Below, piece by piece: positions 42,549 to 52,758 of a stretch of 64,000 nucleotides of DNA (position 1 is its first letter; every line of letters begins with the position of its first letter). The DNA is taken from the NCBI GenBank assembly GCA_905220665.1, contig CAJNAR010000023.1, positions 172,458-236,457 on the forward strand, written 5' to 3'. Position numbers and translations under genes: made by a program. The notes under the pieces were generated by a model that made no database searches, had not been told where the DNA came from, and was given only the letters and a program-made list of their open reading frames with translations. This stretch comes from Albugo candida. Lineage: Eukaryota; Oomycota; Peronosporomycetes; Albuginales; Albuginaceae.

Positions 42549-44564
42549 TCATCGAGAAGTATCGTTTGTTGAAGATGATTGGACAAAATTCTTCTGTATC
42601 CCTGTCGGCATAACGCGCGGCTGCTCTTTACTACTTTCGTCATTCCGATCGATTGGAGTGTTCTGATGGAGCGAATGACCATTTGTATTTGCGTATATTG
42701 TGGGGATACTTTGGTATTGTCCGTGAAAGTTATTGATCAGATCCTGCTGGTTCTTATAAATCGATGATAAGCTGATGGGATTCGTGGCCATGTATCCTGG
42801 TCGAATCGGCGGGTGAGGAGGCGCTGAAAGACCATTCTGATGGGGTATCTGCTGTGCTTGTAGAATATCTTTTTCTCTCTTCAGTTGAATTTTACGTTCT
42901 AGCTTTTTCCGTGACACATCATCCTGATGTTGCTTGAGCTTCTCATTCAATACGCTCAACACGTTTGCATAGCTCGTGAATCCCAAGTTTTTCATTCCAT
43001 CGATCACGTCAGCCCCATTTATATTTACTCGGAGCTTATTCATCGCTGCATGTCCGGCTGCTTCACTTGTCAAGTAGAGGATGAACTCTGTGACACATTC
43101 TTGCATCAGAGTAACAGCATCTGCATCAAAGTTGATTGATGATGTCTCCGTACAAGTTTTTAGCTTCTTTCTTGAGGGAGGGTTGTGTTCCTGTGTGTCA
43201 TTTCTCGCGCCGGTGAGATCAAAGGCTCTTCGCATAATTTTGCTGATTGACTTTATTGGAAAATAAAACCGATCTTCTGCTTCTACAGCGTACTTGCAGC
43301 TGCGAGACGACAGATCAACATCGTATAATTTTTCCATGTTTGGTGTTGATATACCGACAGTCGCAACGTTTCGATCCGGATGATGCTGATTCGGATACAA
43401 ATTAGATGATGGTTTCCAGGTCGATAATGCTGTATTAGCGCTTTTCGATTTCTTGGGTTCCTCCTGTACATCACTTCTGATTGCTAAATGATGCGGCTTT
43501 TGCTGAAGAACAGGCGCATTTGGTTGTTGTGATAAGCTTTGATTCTGTTTTTTTGCAAGTTGCTGATTGATCTGCGTATTCTCTATTGGCAGATCTCTTG
43601 TGATCAGATTCAGTGCCGATTTCGGAGCTGCCGTATTTGTGCAATCACTCAGCAATTTCGACTTGAGAGCTTCAAATGCGTGTCGTTTCGCCTCATTCAG
43701 ATAAGTTAGAGACTGATTCAGCGGTTCCTTCCCAACTTTCGGGTCTATGTTTGCATGTCCAGCATGTTGCAAAATCAGGTATTTGAGTCTCCCCATCGCG
43801 TGTTCCCATTTAACATTCAACTCCTTGGACGAAATCTCACTGAAAATCTTCTGTTTCGTATGTAATAGCAGTTGAAATTCTCGCAGAGCCAGCTTGATTA
43901 GCGCGATATCAGAAGAGCGTTTGGACCAAATTGACATTCGATTGATTGCTTCATTCATATCCTCTCGTGTGCGCGCTAAAGCGAGTTGACAGCATACATG
44001 CGCTAAACTTTCGATTTCATTTTTTGAGTTGGGAAATTGAGTCAATAATTTCCACGATTTTGAAGCCTCCGAATCGAGTACCTGGTGAACCCGCACTTGC
44101 TTAGATTCCGAGTGAAGTGCTTCTGATCGAAGCTTTGTATGATCATTCTCTTCTTGACACGTTTCATTCTTCAAGATTTGTGCTTTTTGAGCTGTGGTAG
44201 AAGTAATCCCGTGCTCGATGTTGGTAGCTCTCTTCTGGTCAATAGATGGGCTTCTTGTAGCAGCCTTTGAGAACCCAACTCGTGAATCTTGATTTGAAAT
44301 ATGATTTTCATTGGATTGAGCATCAGAAATACCATCTGAATGGACCGATATGGACGGAGAAAAGGAGATTTGATGGGTATGGGAGGGCGAAGCTGAACCG
44401 CGATTGCATCTTTTTATGGGGTTGAAGGGTGTATTTGGTCTATCTACAGCATCAAGCAACACAGGTTGTATCGACGCATCGTTATTGCTACTCTCTTCAA
44501 GCATGGAAGCGCGCGTATCGGTGCCATTTGTATCTTCGTTTTCCCTCCTTTTCTCTTTATCCAT
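42549..44564 (-). CDS. NF-YB/HAP3-type histone-fold protein, large
   Basis: ATG 44564 gives 671 residues. The C-terminal part carries an NF-YB-like histone fold (about 433-545): FYFPIKSISKIMRRAF, then LMQECVTEFILYLTSEAAGH, then VNINGADVIDGMKNLGF and a final helix. NF-YB pairs with NF-YC and NF-YA on CCAAT boxes. The first helix and the second are separated by about 24 extra, charged residues, and the protein has a long low-complexity N-terminus with one ordered helical region (about 180-300). Typical NF-YB proteins are 150-250 residues, so this could instead be a divergent member of another histone-fold complex. The next helix after the fold is strongly basic (SRKKLERKIQLKREK). Nuclear location is expected. 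Confidence 0.75.
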   Translation of the reverse strand: MDKEKRRENEDTNGTDTRASMLEESSNNDASIQPVLLDAVDRPNTPFNPIKRCNRGSASPSHTHQISFSPSISVHSDGISDAQSNENHISNQDSRVGFSKAATRSPSIDQKRATNIEHGITSTTAQKAQILKNETCQEENDHTKLRSEALHSESKQVRVHQVLDSEASKSWKLLTQFPNSKNEIESLAHVCCQLALARTREDMNEAINRMSIWSKRSSDIALIKLALREFQLLLHTKQKIFSEISSKELNVKWEHAMGRLKYLILQHAGHANIDPKVGKEPLNQSLTYLNEAKRHAFEALKSKLLSDCTNTAAPKSALNLITRDLPIENTQINQQLAKKQNQSLSQQPNAPVLQQKPHHLAIRSDVQEEPKKSKSANTALSTWKPSSNLYPNQHHPDRNVATVGISTPNMEKLYDVDLSSRSCKYAVEAEDRFYFPIKSISKIMRRAFDLTGARNDTQEHNPPSRKKLKTCTETSSINFDADAVTLMQECVTEFILYLTSEAAGHAAMNKLRVNINGADVIDGMKNLGFTSYANVLSVLNEKLKQHQDDVSRKKLERKIQLKREKDILQAQQIPHQNGLSAPPHPPIRPGYMATNPISLSSIYKNQQDLINNFHGQYQSIPTIYANTNGHSLHQNTPIDRNDESSKEQPRVMPTGIQKNFVQSSSTNDTSR

Positions 44565-44744
44565 TGCAATGATTGCAGCGATGTACCGTACCCAGCATAT
44601 TAGAAGAGAATGCAGCTTGCCATTCGACAAACGCTCTGGCAAATTTCTAGCAAGTAAATATAGCTATTCTGATTGATTGATATTCTTAGCTCGGTTTCTG
44701 ACTGGTTGAAATCCTAAAAAACACATGCTACCTTCCTGCATCGT

Positions 44745-45842
44745 TTATTTCCGATGGCGCTTCGAGTGACGCAGATACGAGTGATGATGATATGTGTGCG
44801 CAGTATGATGAAAGTGAGTATCATGTGGATGCACTTGATACGGATCGGTGAGGTTACTTCTTTCTTCATCGACGGGTTTCAAAGCGTATAACGCATTATC
44901 AGTGTTGTAGTCGGCGGAAAGCATGTTATGTGGCCGTTTTTGCTTTGATTTGATGGTGACAGAGCAGCTCTTTTCTTCTTCTCGCTCAGAACTAGAGCTT
45001 CTACGATTTACAAAGCTTGTTCTCTTCTTTTCCTTTGCTTTTACCGCCGTGGTGCAAGACGTTACATCCACGCTTTGAAGTAACTCGTCGCTCTTTGAAG
45101 ACCGTGCTTTATCATTATTCACGTCTGATTCTGTAAAGAGAGCATCGCTGTTCTCTATGCGTATAGAGTCCATATCCACAGAAGATAAATTCAATACTGA
45201 ACTCACTTTTTGCCTTTTTGCTGCAACTGAGTCGCCCATAATGTCGTTGCAAGCATTCACCATCTCATTTTGACAATGTTCCTTTCCATCAAAGTAGGAT
45301 TCTTCTCTTCTTTCCTCCATTTTCCTCTTTTTAGAAAGTAATTCAGCTGAATGACAATTGTCGTACATCGTGGTCGTAGCTTCCTCGCTCCATCTTTTGT
45401 CCTTTTCTTGAGTCGTTGAAATCGAAACACTTCCAATTCTTTGACATAAAGTCATTGGAGATTGTAAATTTTCCTTTTTTTGCGTCTCTACTTCGCAACC
45501 ATTTTTTGTATGGGGATCTACTTTCTTAATGTCATGACGAGACTGCATCTTACGAGTCAATTCCAATATCGCTTCCAGTGCATCCAGACCTTGTTTCCTC
45601 AATTGAGCAATTTCTTGCTTTACAATTAACGCGCGGCTCGCATCGTCTCGAGTCATTTGAAATTTAGCCATCACCCGTTCCACTTCCTGCGGTGACGGTT
45701 GAGATATAGAGCCAACAATACGATGTAGTAGTTGTCGAACTGCTACATCACGTTCTATTCCTTCTTGTAATAAAACTTCGAATTCCTTCTTCACAATCTC
45801 ACGAAACGTGGCTTGTGCTGACATAACTTTACTGCTCTGCAT
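44745..45842 (-). CDS. basic, probably nuclear protein with His-rich tail, unknown function
   Basis: ATG 45842 gives 365 residues. Residues 1-110 are predicted helical (ATFREIVKKEFEVLLQEGIE, EVERVMAKFQMTRDDASRAL, LDALEAILELTRKM) and include a segment resembling a small three-helix UBA-like domain. The middle is low-complexity with Lys/Arg clusters (SKKRKMEERR, AAKRQKVSS) that look like nuclear localisation signals. The C-terminus is strikingly His-rich (HPHDTHFHHTAHTYHHHSYL). I do not recognise the family. Real coding is supported by its length, single open frame and compact spacing (180 bp) to the histone-fold gene. Confidence 0.7.
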   Translation of the reverse strand: MQSSKVMSAQATFREIVKKEFEVLLQEGIERDVAVRQLLHRIVGSISQPSPQEVERVMAKFQMTRDDASRALIVKQEIAQLRKQGLDALEAILELTRKMQSRHDIKKVDPHTKNGCEVETQKKENLQSPMTLCQRIGSVSISTTQEKDKRWSEEATTTMYDNCHSAELLSKKRKMEERREESYFDGKEHCQNEMVNACNDIMGDSVAAKRQKVSSVLNLSSVDMDSIRIENSDALFTESDVNNDKARSSKSDELLQSVDVTSCTTAVKAKEKKRTSFVNRRSSSSEREEEKSCSVTIKSKQKRPHNMLSADYNTDNALYALKPVDEERSNLTDPYQVHPHDTHFHHTAHTYHHHSYLRHSKRHRK

Positions 45843-46301
45843 CTTCAAATTATAACTTTAAAATGCGTGATATCCAAAAATCTCGCAAGCTTTTCTGATC
45901 TTCTAATACCGTAATTTGACAAATAATCCGATGACGATTGAAGAGTAGAGTGAATTTCGGTCCGTTTTCGTATAACAAATGTCGCAACTTCTTCGGGTAC
46001 GTGTTTCTGGAAGTGACAATAAAAGACTTTACTCTCTTCTCTGATGAATGCTGTAAATATAAATCAATTTACAGCAGGTGGATGCTCCAGTTGCGGAATC
46101 TTTGCTTCGATAAAGAGGCTTTCTTCGAATACTAAAACGTTTTTACAATTATTTTGTTGAACGCGGTAACACGACATAAGATAGGGTGTTTAGTCCACAC
46201 TACATTCATCAAATATCCTAGCTTTATGTATGCAGCACAAATGTGTCAAGGTGATCTTCTAGACGACCAGAGCCCTTTGAAGCAGACTTCCTATAATAAG
46301 A
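45843..46301. other. divergent intergenic region, probable promoters
   Basis: 459 bp between the His-tailed protein gene and centrin. No gene seen; short plus-strand frames are not convincing. Confidence 0.45.
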
Positions 46302-46866
46302 ATGGTGAATCGTGCAGGTTTGAATTCCCAACAGCCTGAAAAGAAAGTATACGAACGACCAGGAATCACGCAAGATGAAATTGAAGAGATCCGAGAAGCA
46401 TTCAATCTTTTCGACACGGACGGAAGCGGTACCATAGATCCGAAAGAACTAAAATCCGCCATGCAATCGCTGGGATTTGAAGCAAAAAATCAGATTATTT
46501 ATCAGATGGTTGCAGATATTGATAAAGATGGCTCAGGCAATATCGATTTTGATGAGTTTCTGGATATGATGACTGCGAAAATGGTAAGAGAAAGACCATC
46601 GGAATAGTGCTCAGATTGATGAGACAGTGTTATTTCAGAGTGACAAAAACACACGAGAAGATATACAAAAAGTTTTCACGCTGTTCGATGATGATCAAAC
46701 TGGGAAAATTACATTGCGGAACTTGAAGCGTGTCGCAAGAGAACTTGGAGAAACAATGTCGGATGCGGAATTACTGGAAATGATTGAACGCGCAGATACT
46801 GATCAAGATGGGGAAATTAAGCCCGATGAGTTTTATGCTATCATGACAAGACAAACATTCACATGA
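46302..46866 (+). CDS. centrin (caltractin), two exons
   Basis: Exons 46302-46583 and 46639-46866 with a 55-nt GT-AG intron encode 169 residues, the usual centrin length. Four EF-hands are visible: [12 protein letters not shown] (38-49), [12 protein letters not shown] (74-85), [12 protein letters not shown] (111-122) and [12 protein letters not shown]. The third has Asn at the last position, as in other centrins, and may bind calcium weakly. The N-terminal basic tail and the [14 protein letters not shown] lead are typical. Centrins are calcium-binding proteins of basal bodies and centrosomes. This fits an organism that makes flagellated zoospores. Confidence 0.95.
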
Positions 46867-48460
46867 GTGCTAGAAACATGATCTATGACGACACAGTGTC
46901 GATACAGATAACCTCAGATAATGTGCATATAATCAAGTACTAGTACAGGACTATGTAATTGTGAAATATCAGTTATCAATCACAAGGAGTACATATCAAT
47001 GCAGAAAAGTTTCGCTCACTATGATGTTCAATCAACGCGGCTGCGGTAGTACCCGATTTGAACACGTACGAAACAACAAGAGCCGCAGCTCTATGCAGAT
47101 GATTATTTCGCACGCTAAATTCGTCCTAGATTCGATCATAACCTCGAGTATGATTTTGATCAGGTTGACGAGCTCTAAGGAAAGGCGTAGAGGCGCGTTC
47201 TAAGCAACTTACCGCGAAGTGATCGAGATTTTTCGAGGAAGATCGTTGGGCGCTACCGCCTAAAAGACTGTGGACTAGCAAATGACTCAACAATAACTTG
47301 TGTAGGGATATAACCTTGCTAAATTCATCCAAGTATAGATTTTGAATGAAGGGATTTCTTCAACCCCGCATAAACATTGACGCAGTGCTCGAAGCGCTTA
47401 AAACAAATCGTGATAAGTATCTACTTGAGGTGGATAAGTTAAAAGTCAAATCTTCTTCCGTATCCTTCCTTTCATTATCGAGATAACACTTTCTGATGTA
47501 TTGCTCTCATTTGTCTGCTTGAATGCTATATGCCGATTTTGTTCTTGTTTCCTGTCAGGCCCTCGTATAAAATCATCCGATAATGGTTGAAGATTCGACC
47601 ATTCAACAGTGGCTTCAAATGTATAAGATACACTACCACGTGTGGATAGATATGAACCTGGCTTTCCCTCGTATCGCATCCACTTGCAAGCCGTAATGCG
47701 AATAATATATCAATACTGCGGAATGTCGATCGTGGCTGTATTGCCAACAAAAGGCTTGGCGAGGTTCTTGCTTGACAAATCTCAAGTTCATAGTCTTGAT
47801 TGATTAGAATTGTGTGTGTTAGCCCACCTGACATTCCCGTAGTGATGATCCGACACTTGCAAATAAACTTTGTATCAAATCATTGGTACAATGTCACATT
47901 CGGCTAGGCACAGAGGCACATCTGGATGCTACAAGCACGTTGATTTGTATCGAGCCCTTACTGTCATATCAACGTTTTGCAGCTGCCGTCGATAACAAGC
48001 TCAGAGAGAACGCCTAAGATTAGGATCACACGAGTTGAAGTATTGGCATTTAGGGGCTGATTGATTAGCATAAGATTTGGAAAAGGACGAACACTGAGTT
48101 GACGTGTGCGACGTGGTCATTTTGCGATAGTCTTTTAGCGCCGTACTTGATGTCAAAATTGTCCTGAATGGTACCTCATCCGATTGAATAGATCGCTCTG
48201 CGACTATAAGACGAGAACGCTACATACGATGTTAATATTAGTTCAATTCATATGTAGATGTCCTTGAGTTCACAGGAGTTCAGTCAAACTTTTGCTTCAT
48301 ATCGCAATGTGTGAACGCCAATACTTATTGAGTTACAAGCTTGAATTGATGGTATCGACGGAAAACTCCATGTCAGCGATATGAACAACTTGGTATATCT
48401 ATTCAAGCTTCCGAGCTATTTTTGAAATGACTTACGACCAAAGTCTATAATTTTAATAAT
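46867..48460. other. intergenic with one unassigned frame
   Basis: 1.6 kb without a recognised gene. On the minus strand, 47446-47679 (ATG 47679) is a 77-codon frame with normal-looking composition (GSVSYTFEATVEWSNLQPLS). It could be a terminal exon, but no partner exon or family could be identified. Confidence 0.4.
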
Positions 48461-48739
48461 ATGTATCTGATCCAAGTTCTTCAATTTTCGCTGACAATCG
48501 TTCTTTTCATTGTCTACATTCTGCATGCTAATGCAACTAAACCGCCACAATCTTCACGAATTGCTGATTTCTTATACGAAACTTTCAATCAATCTCATAT
48601 GAAATGTTGTTCTGTTGAAAGGTTGACTCTCTTAATCTCAATGATTTTCAGATCCATTTACTACGATACCAACTGCAACCGAATTGTAATGCAGCATGTC
48701 CAGCGCCTCTATATCGCATGTATTGACAAAACAGGATGA
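48461..48739 (+). CDS. small secreted protein, 92 residues
   Basis: ATG 48461 starts a long hydrophobic signal (MYLIQVLQFSLTIVLFIVYI, residues 1-20) with likely cleavage after HANA. The mature chain of about 67 residues carries four cysteines (CC at 49-50, then C71 and C87) and an acidic to neutral composition. No RxLR or other host-translocation motif is seen. It could also be a first exon. The family is not recognised. It sits 190 bp before the convergent gene at 48930. Confidence 0.5.
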   Translation: MYLIQVLQFSLTIVLFIVYILHANATKPPQSSRIADFLYETFNQSHMKCCSVERLTLLISMIFRSIYYDTNCNRIVMQHVQRLYIACIDKTG

Positions 48740-48929
48740 ACTTCCTACACCTATCTATCTATGATTACTGCTAGGATAACCCAGCGCCTTCAAAATACCA
48801 TTTCTTGTCACAATCACAATCTAACAGTTTCGTCTACTGAGTCATTACATCAGTAAAATCACCAAAGCTTCGTGTGTCCTCGATGTCTCACAACCTCACA
48901 TAGGCAAATTTGAAAAACGAGTTACTTCT

Positions 48930-50825
48930 TTATCCTTTTTGCAGTGATTCGCTCTTGTCACTAATCTCTAAGTCTTGGAGCATGTCCGCGTATAGTTTTC
49001 CAGTATAGTCTGTTGCAAGCGTTGTCCATATTGAGTCCATTATAGTCGCGGCTTTCTTGGCTTCCTGCGCTTCGTCATTCTGATTATTGTTGCCCCTAGG
49101 AGACGCAAGGATGTTTCTAATAATGTTTCTCCGCTCCGCTTTATACTTGATATGTGCCATTGAAGCGGTTCCGGATGTCACATTGCAGATTTGATAGACC
49201 TCTTCACAGACAGAACTGACGAATGCTTTCATGGACTCAAGTTCTTGTTGGGAGTTTTGATTTGAATTTGATCGAGAGACACTATTTCTCGAACATGTTG
49301 GATGGTTGATGTGATTACTGTCAGTCCTTGACCGAATATTGGACCAATCTAATTTCCGTGAGACAACTTGTTGATTTTTTCGCCTCAAGAACGGCTTTAC
49401 ATTCTGCACTGAAGCAATCTGCTTTGGCTGAGAACGTGTACGTGACGACATAACGCTCGATGATTTCGTTTTCTCTTTCTTTCGTGATTTCCTCAAGAGC
49501 TTACTTGGCGCTCCAGATGCAAGACCGGGGCTCGAAACTGATTTTTCTGGCGCAACCTCTATTTGACGATTACAATCCGTCGCTTCTTCACTATCGGATT
49601 GAGATTCACCCGATTGAGACGATGGAGGAGAGAATACTTGCATGCGAGATCGAGCACTTCTTCGACTATCGTTGCGAATGCTCAAATTTGTAGCATTGAA
49701 ACGCTGTTTTTGCATCGATTTTTCGCATTGTTGAAATTTACAATCGGTCTGCTGAATACAATTGTCATCTGATGATCCGCTGACTAAAGGCACTACCTCA
49801 ACCATTCCAATTCCCTGAATGGGATCCCTTACGAGACGTTGGCTCTCCTCTTCCATCGATATGACTGATAAACCCAGCTGTATCTCACCCTGTAAATCAG
49901 TAGGAGAAACGATGTGAAACGAAAACCACCGACAAATTGACTGAGCTTCTACAACTTCAGCTGTATCAATTGAAATATCAAGTTGCCCGATCAGGTTACT
50001 GGAAGCAGACGTAAGATGAGATGGTCGTAGATATAAAGCGACATTGATATTTTGTTTCTTTGACTTTGATTGAAATTCATCCAGCCTGAGTTCAATGTTC
50101 GAAGAAAGGGTCCACGGTAATTGGTTCCTCATAGCGATTTTGGTCGTCTCCAATACTTTAGACTCTTTCAGTGAGATGATATTTCCCGCTTCGTCCAGTA
50201 TCTGTAATCTCAGCTGAAGAGTGATCACGCCATCATCAAAGCAAGATGAGGTGATGTTACGTGTCGATAAAACGCTTACATGGAGCTCATGTAAAAAGCA
50301 TTTCGTGATGCCTCGGTCAAAGGGATTCATGCAGGCTGAAATTTCTGTGCTTTCAACCACCTTGTAGTTTTCATCTTCATGATCGCACTTGGGTACTTTG
50401 TTGACAATTTTTTCAATTGCGTAAGAGGATGGCTGGTGTGAAGAATCATAAAAAGAGACGGACGTCGTGTTTGTTGAACGGCAGCAAGCTTTTGCTCGCT
50501 TTAAGTACATCTGAACACGACTGGTCATTATGTCTATCCGGTTTTTTCGATATGGCCTTACGCTCTGACATTTATTCCTATGTGTACACGATGAGAAGAA
50601 AAGATCGGATGCTTCCTGGGCCCCCTTTACAGCGTTGTAGAAAAATGCTTTTGGGGCCGGTGGTGCTTGTACTACGTCGTTGGAAGCAGCGACGAGTTTT
50701 TGCAAGGTATCTGCAAGATCTCTTTCTACTTGATCTGGACCATCTGAATCGACAAAATCTTTCCAGACTAGGTGCTTGACTTCGGAAAATGTTTCCGAGG
50801 TATCGAGTAATGATGAGATCTTCAT
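48930..50825 (-). CDS. large protein with possible C2-like domain, unknown function
   Basis: ATG 50825 gives 631 residues in one open frame. Residues 1-130 are mixed and partly helical. About 175-325 alternates short beta strands and loops (CFLHELHVSVLSTRNI, VITLQLRLQILDEAGNII, NVALYLRP, LIGQLDISIDTAEV, GEIQLGLSVI), with an overall pattern like a C2 domain, as found in centrosomal and membrane proteins. The calcium-binding Asp loops are not obvious. About 380-560 is Ser/Arg/Lys-rich and probably disordered. The C-terminal 100 residues are helical. The family is not recognised and the C2 reading is an inference. Centrin lies nearby, but that neighbourhood is probably not functional. Confidence 0.65.
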   Translation of the reverse strand: MKISSLLDTSETFSEVKHLVWKDFVDSDGPDQVERDLADTLQKLVAASNDVVQAPPAPKAFFYNAVKGAQEASDLFFSSCTHRNKCQSVRPYRKNRIDIMTSRVQMYLKRAKACCRSTNTTSVSFYDSSHQPSSYAIEKIVNKVPKCDHEDENYKVVESTEISACMNPFDRGITKCFLHELHVSVLSTRNITSSCFDDGVITLQLRLQILDEAGNIISLKESKVLETTKIAMRNQLPWTLSSNIELRLDEFQSKSKKQNINVALYLRPSHLTSASSNLIGQLDISIDTAEVVEAQSICRWFSFHIVSPTDLQGEIQLGLSVISMEEESQRLVRDPIQGIGMVEVVPLVSGSSDDNCIQQTDCKFQQCEKSMQKQRFNATNLSIRNDSRRSARSRMQVFSPPSSQSGESQSDSEEATDCNRQIEVAPEKSVSSPGLASGAPSKLLRKSRKKEKTKSSSVMSSRTRSQPKQIASVQNVKPFLRRKNQQVVSRKLDWSNIRSRTDSNHINHPTCSRNSVSRSNSNQNSQQELESMKAFVSSVCEEVYQICNVTSGTASMAHIKYKAERRNIIRNILASPRGNNNQNDEAQEAKKAATIMDSIWTTLATDYTGKLYADMLQDLEISDKSESLQKG

Positions 50826-51614
50826 GGATGAACCAGAAAACCCTCTTACCAGCAGAGCACCAATCTATTTTAATACCCTATCAGAAAAAGTTTGTGTCTC
50901 AGACAGCAACATGTATGCGTCGATGTTATCAGGAATGGTTCCAAATCATTGACTTCTTGACACTGCAAAGATGTTTTGATTACGTAGATATGTGCTGTGC
51001 TGAGATATTTTTTATTAGATAGTATTCTGAAATAGATGCACAAAGAGTGATTGATACCTGGCCGGCATTCATATGTATACTATAATTCGTACATGTTGCG
51101 CACAATACCATCTTCATCAAAATGAGATATCAATTCGGCATATTAGACGTCAATTTGAGATAAGATGTCAACTATCAAGCAGCTTGGAATCCAGCATTCA
51201 TCTCGGAAGCCTCTATTGATATCAAATCTGATGCAACGTCGACAGTATCTCAGATAAAATATTAAATTGACTGAAGTTTCACAGGAGGCACATTCTATGA
51301 TTTCTACATGTCGCTGTGACAGCGGAATCGGCTCTGAGGAAAGATAAGGGGGAATTGCGATCAGTATAGGACCCTATGTACCCTACTACGCACCCTATAG
51401 GGGCTTTGAAAAAAAGTCAAATATTGCGTAGTAGAGTGAGGTGCATACGATCTTATTTGCATACCGGATAGAGAGGATAGAAAGACCGTCATGGTGCCGA
51501 GTGTATAAAAAAGCTTACCAAAGATAGTAGGCATCAATGCGTTGCCCGGCTGCAAGCAAAGATATTATTCATACATTATTACGCTTGCTTGATGGAGCCA
51601 TTGTGGTGCCTGTG
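50826..51614. other. intergenic, one doubtful secreted frame
   Basis: A minus-strand frame from ATG 51534 to 51361 has a signal-like start (KLFYTLGTMTVFLSSLSG) but only 57 codons. Nothing else is recognised. Confidence 0.35.
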
Positions 51615-52191
51615 CTATGAGAATGCCTTACACTTTACATTTTGAAACTCCATTCTCCCTACGGTTCGGCGGCACATCTTTATACTGACGAACCTCCTAT
51701 CAAAAACATTACATCGTGAGAGAAATAGTTGAGGAAAACACCCGGTCTGGTGCTCAATCAAATCAGATATCAGTACATGTGTTCCAACATCATGCGCTAT
51801 CTGTCTCGAGTCTTTTATGTATGACACTTTGACAGGAGTCACACAAGCAAATGCTGATCGCTTAGCATTAATACCATAGCGCAATCGATTTTGACTATTG
51901 CTCTGATGTAATTCGTTATTAGTCAAGTCATACATGATTCTCAAAGTCCAGATAGAAACTTGTGTCGACTGCTAATTGATGACTATATTCCAGACATCTG
52001 ATCAAAGAAGGGACGGCAGGCGAGAGAAGCACAGCAGTGTCAACCATTGTATAAGAATCGCGGCATAAAGCCAAAGAAACGCTCAACGATGCAGCCTGAT
52101 TTGGTCCATGATAAACAATAGGTCCAAACAATAAATTTCCCTGAAGGCTTTGTTGAAAAGTTTCGATGGTTGAATGCTTTAAAACGAACAA
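51615..52191 (-). CDS. partial gene of unknown function, two joined exons, 5' end missing
   Basis: Two open pieces, 52191-51934 and 51902-51615, join in frame across GTATGA...TTACATCAG, with a branch-like ACTAATAAC inside. Together they give 181 residues of normal composition (for example SLQGNLLFGPIVYHGPNQAA, VDTAVLLSPAVPSLIRCLEY, VTPVKVSYIKDSRQIAHDVG). The apparent intron is only 31 nt, shorter than every other in the window, so the junction may be wrong. The upstream piece begins with no ATG and follows an acceptor-like TAG at 52201, so at least one 5' exon is missing. Open sequence near 52290-52340 (CTWANDLIR) could be part of it. The family is not recognised. Confidence 0.4.
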
Positions 52192-52758
52192 CGTGGACTA
52201 GCATCAGTTACTACGTGATGTGAAGTCCTTTCCAAACCAAGAATATTGCACGAGCTGAATTACAACGACAAAGAGCTTTCCACATATACACGTATCAAAT
52301 CATTGGCCCAAGTACATCCATGAACGTGTTCAGATCCTTGAATCACATCAGTATGACTACGTCTATTTCCACGTCATCAGTATCAGATTTCTATAATAGA
52401 TACTTATAACCGGAAAACGCATTCTGCAGATAATGGACTTTTAGGGTCGATGGCTCGTGTCATGAAAGTGTCTTTTTTGGTCGTACGAAATGTGGACAAC
52501 AGCTTGAGCATTTGTGTATGCCATTTTTCACTCAAGTAGAAAGATCAAGCAATCAAACAATGGATTATACAGTACCGCCTTACTACCAGCCTCATTCTCA
52601 CGTATGACTATATAGACGATCAACTTAATCTGTTCGCTAAAAGTATTTACCCTGACGATGATTTTGTCAAGTTTACCCATCGAGTACCGGTTTCGTTTAT
52701 CGCAGAATACTTGTTTGTTACTCGCAATTCTCAAGGCGTTATCTCGAGCTACGATATG
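52192..52758. other. flank between unassigned gene and aspartic protease
   Basis: The protease frame stays open upstream to about 52545 without an ATG. A 5' exon or the signal peptide of the protease may lie here, but I cannot place a splice junction. Confidence 0.35.
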
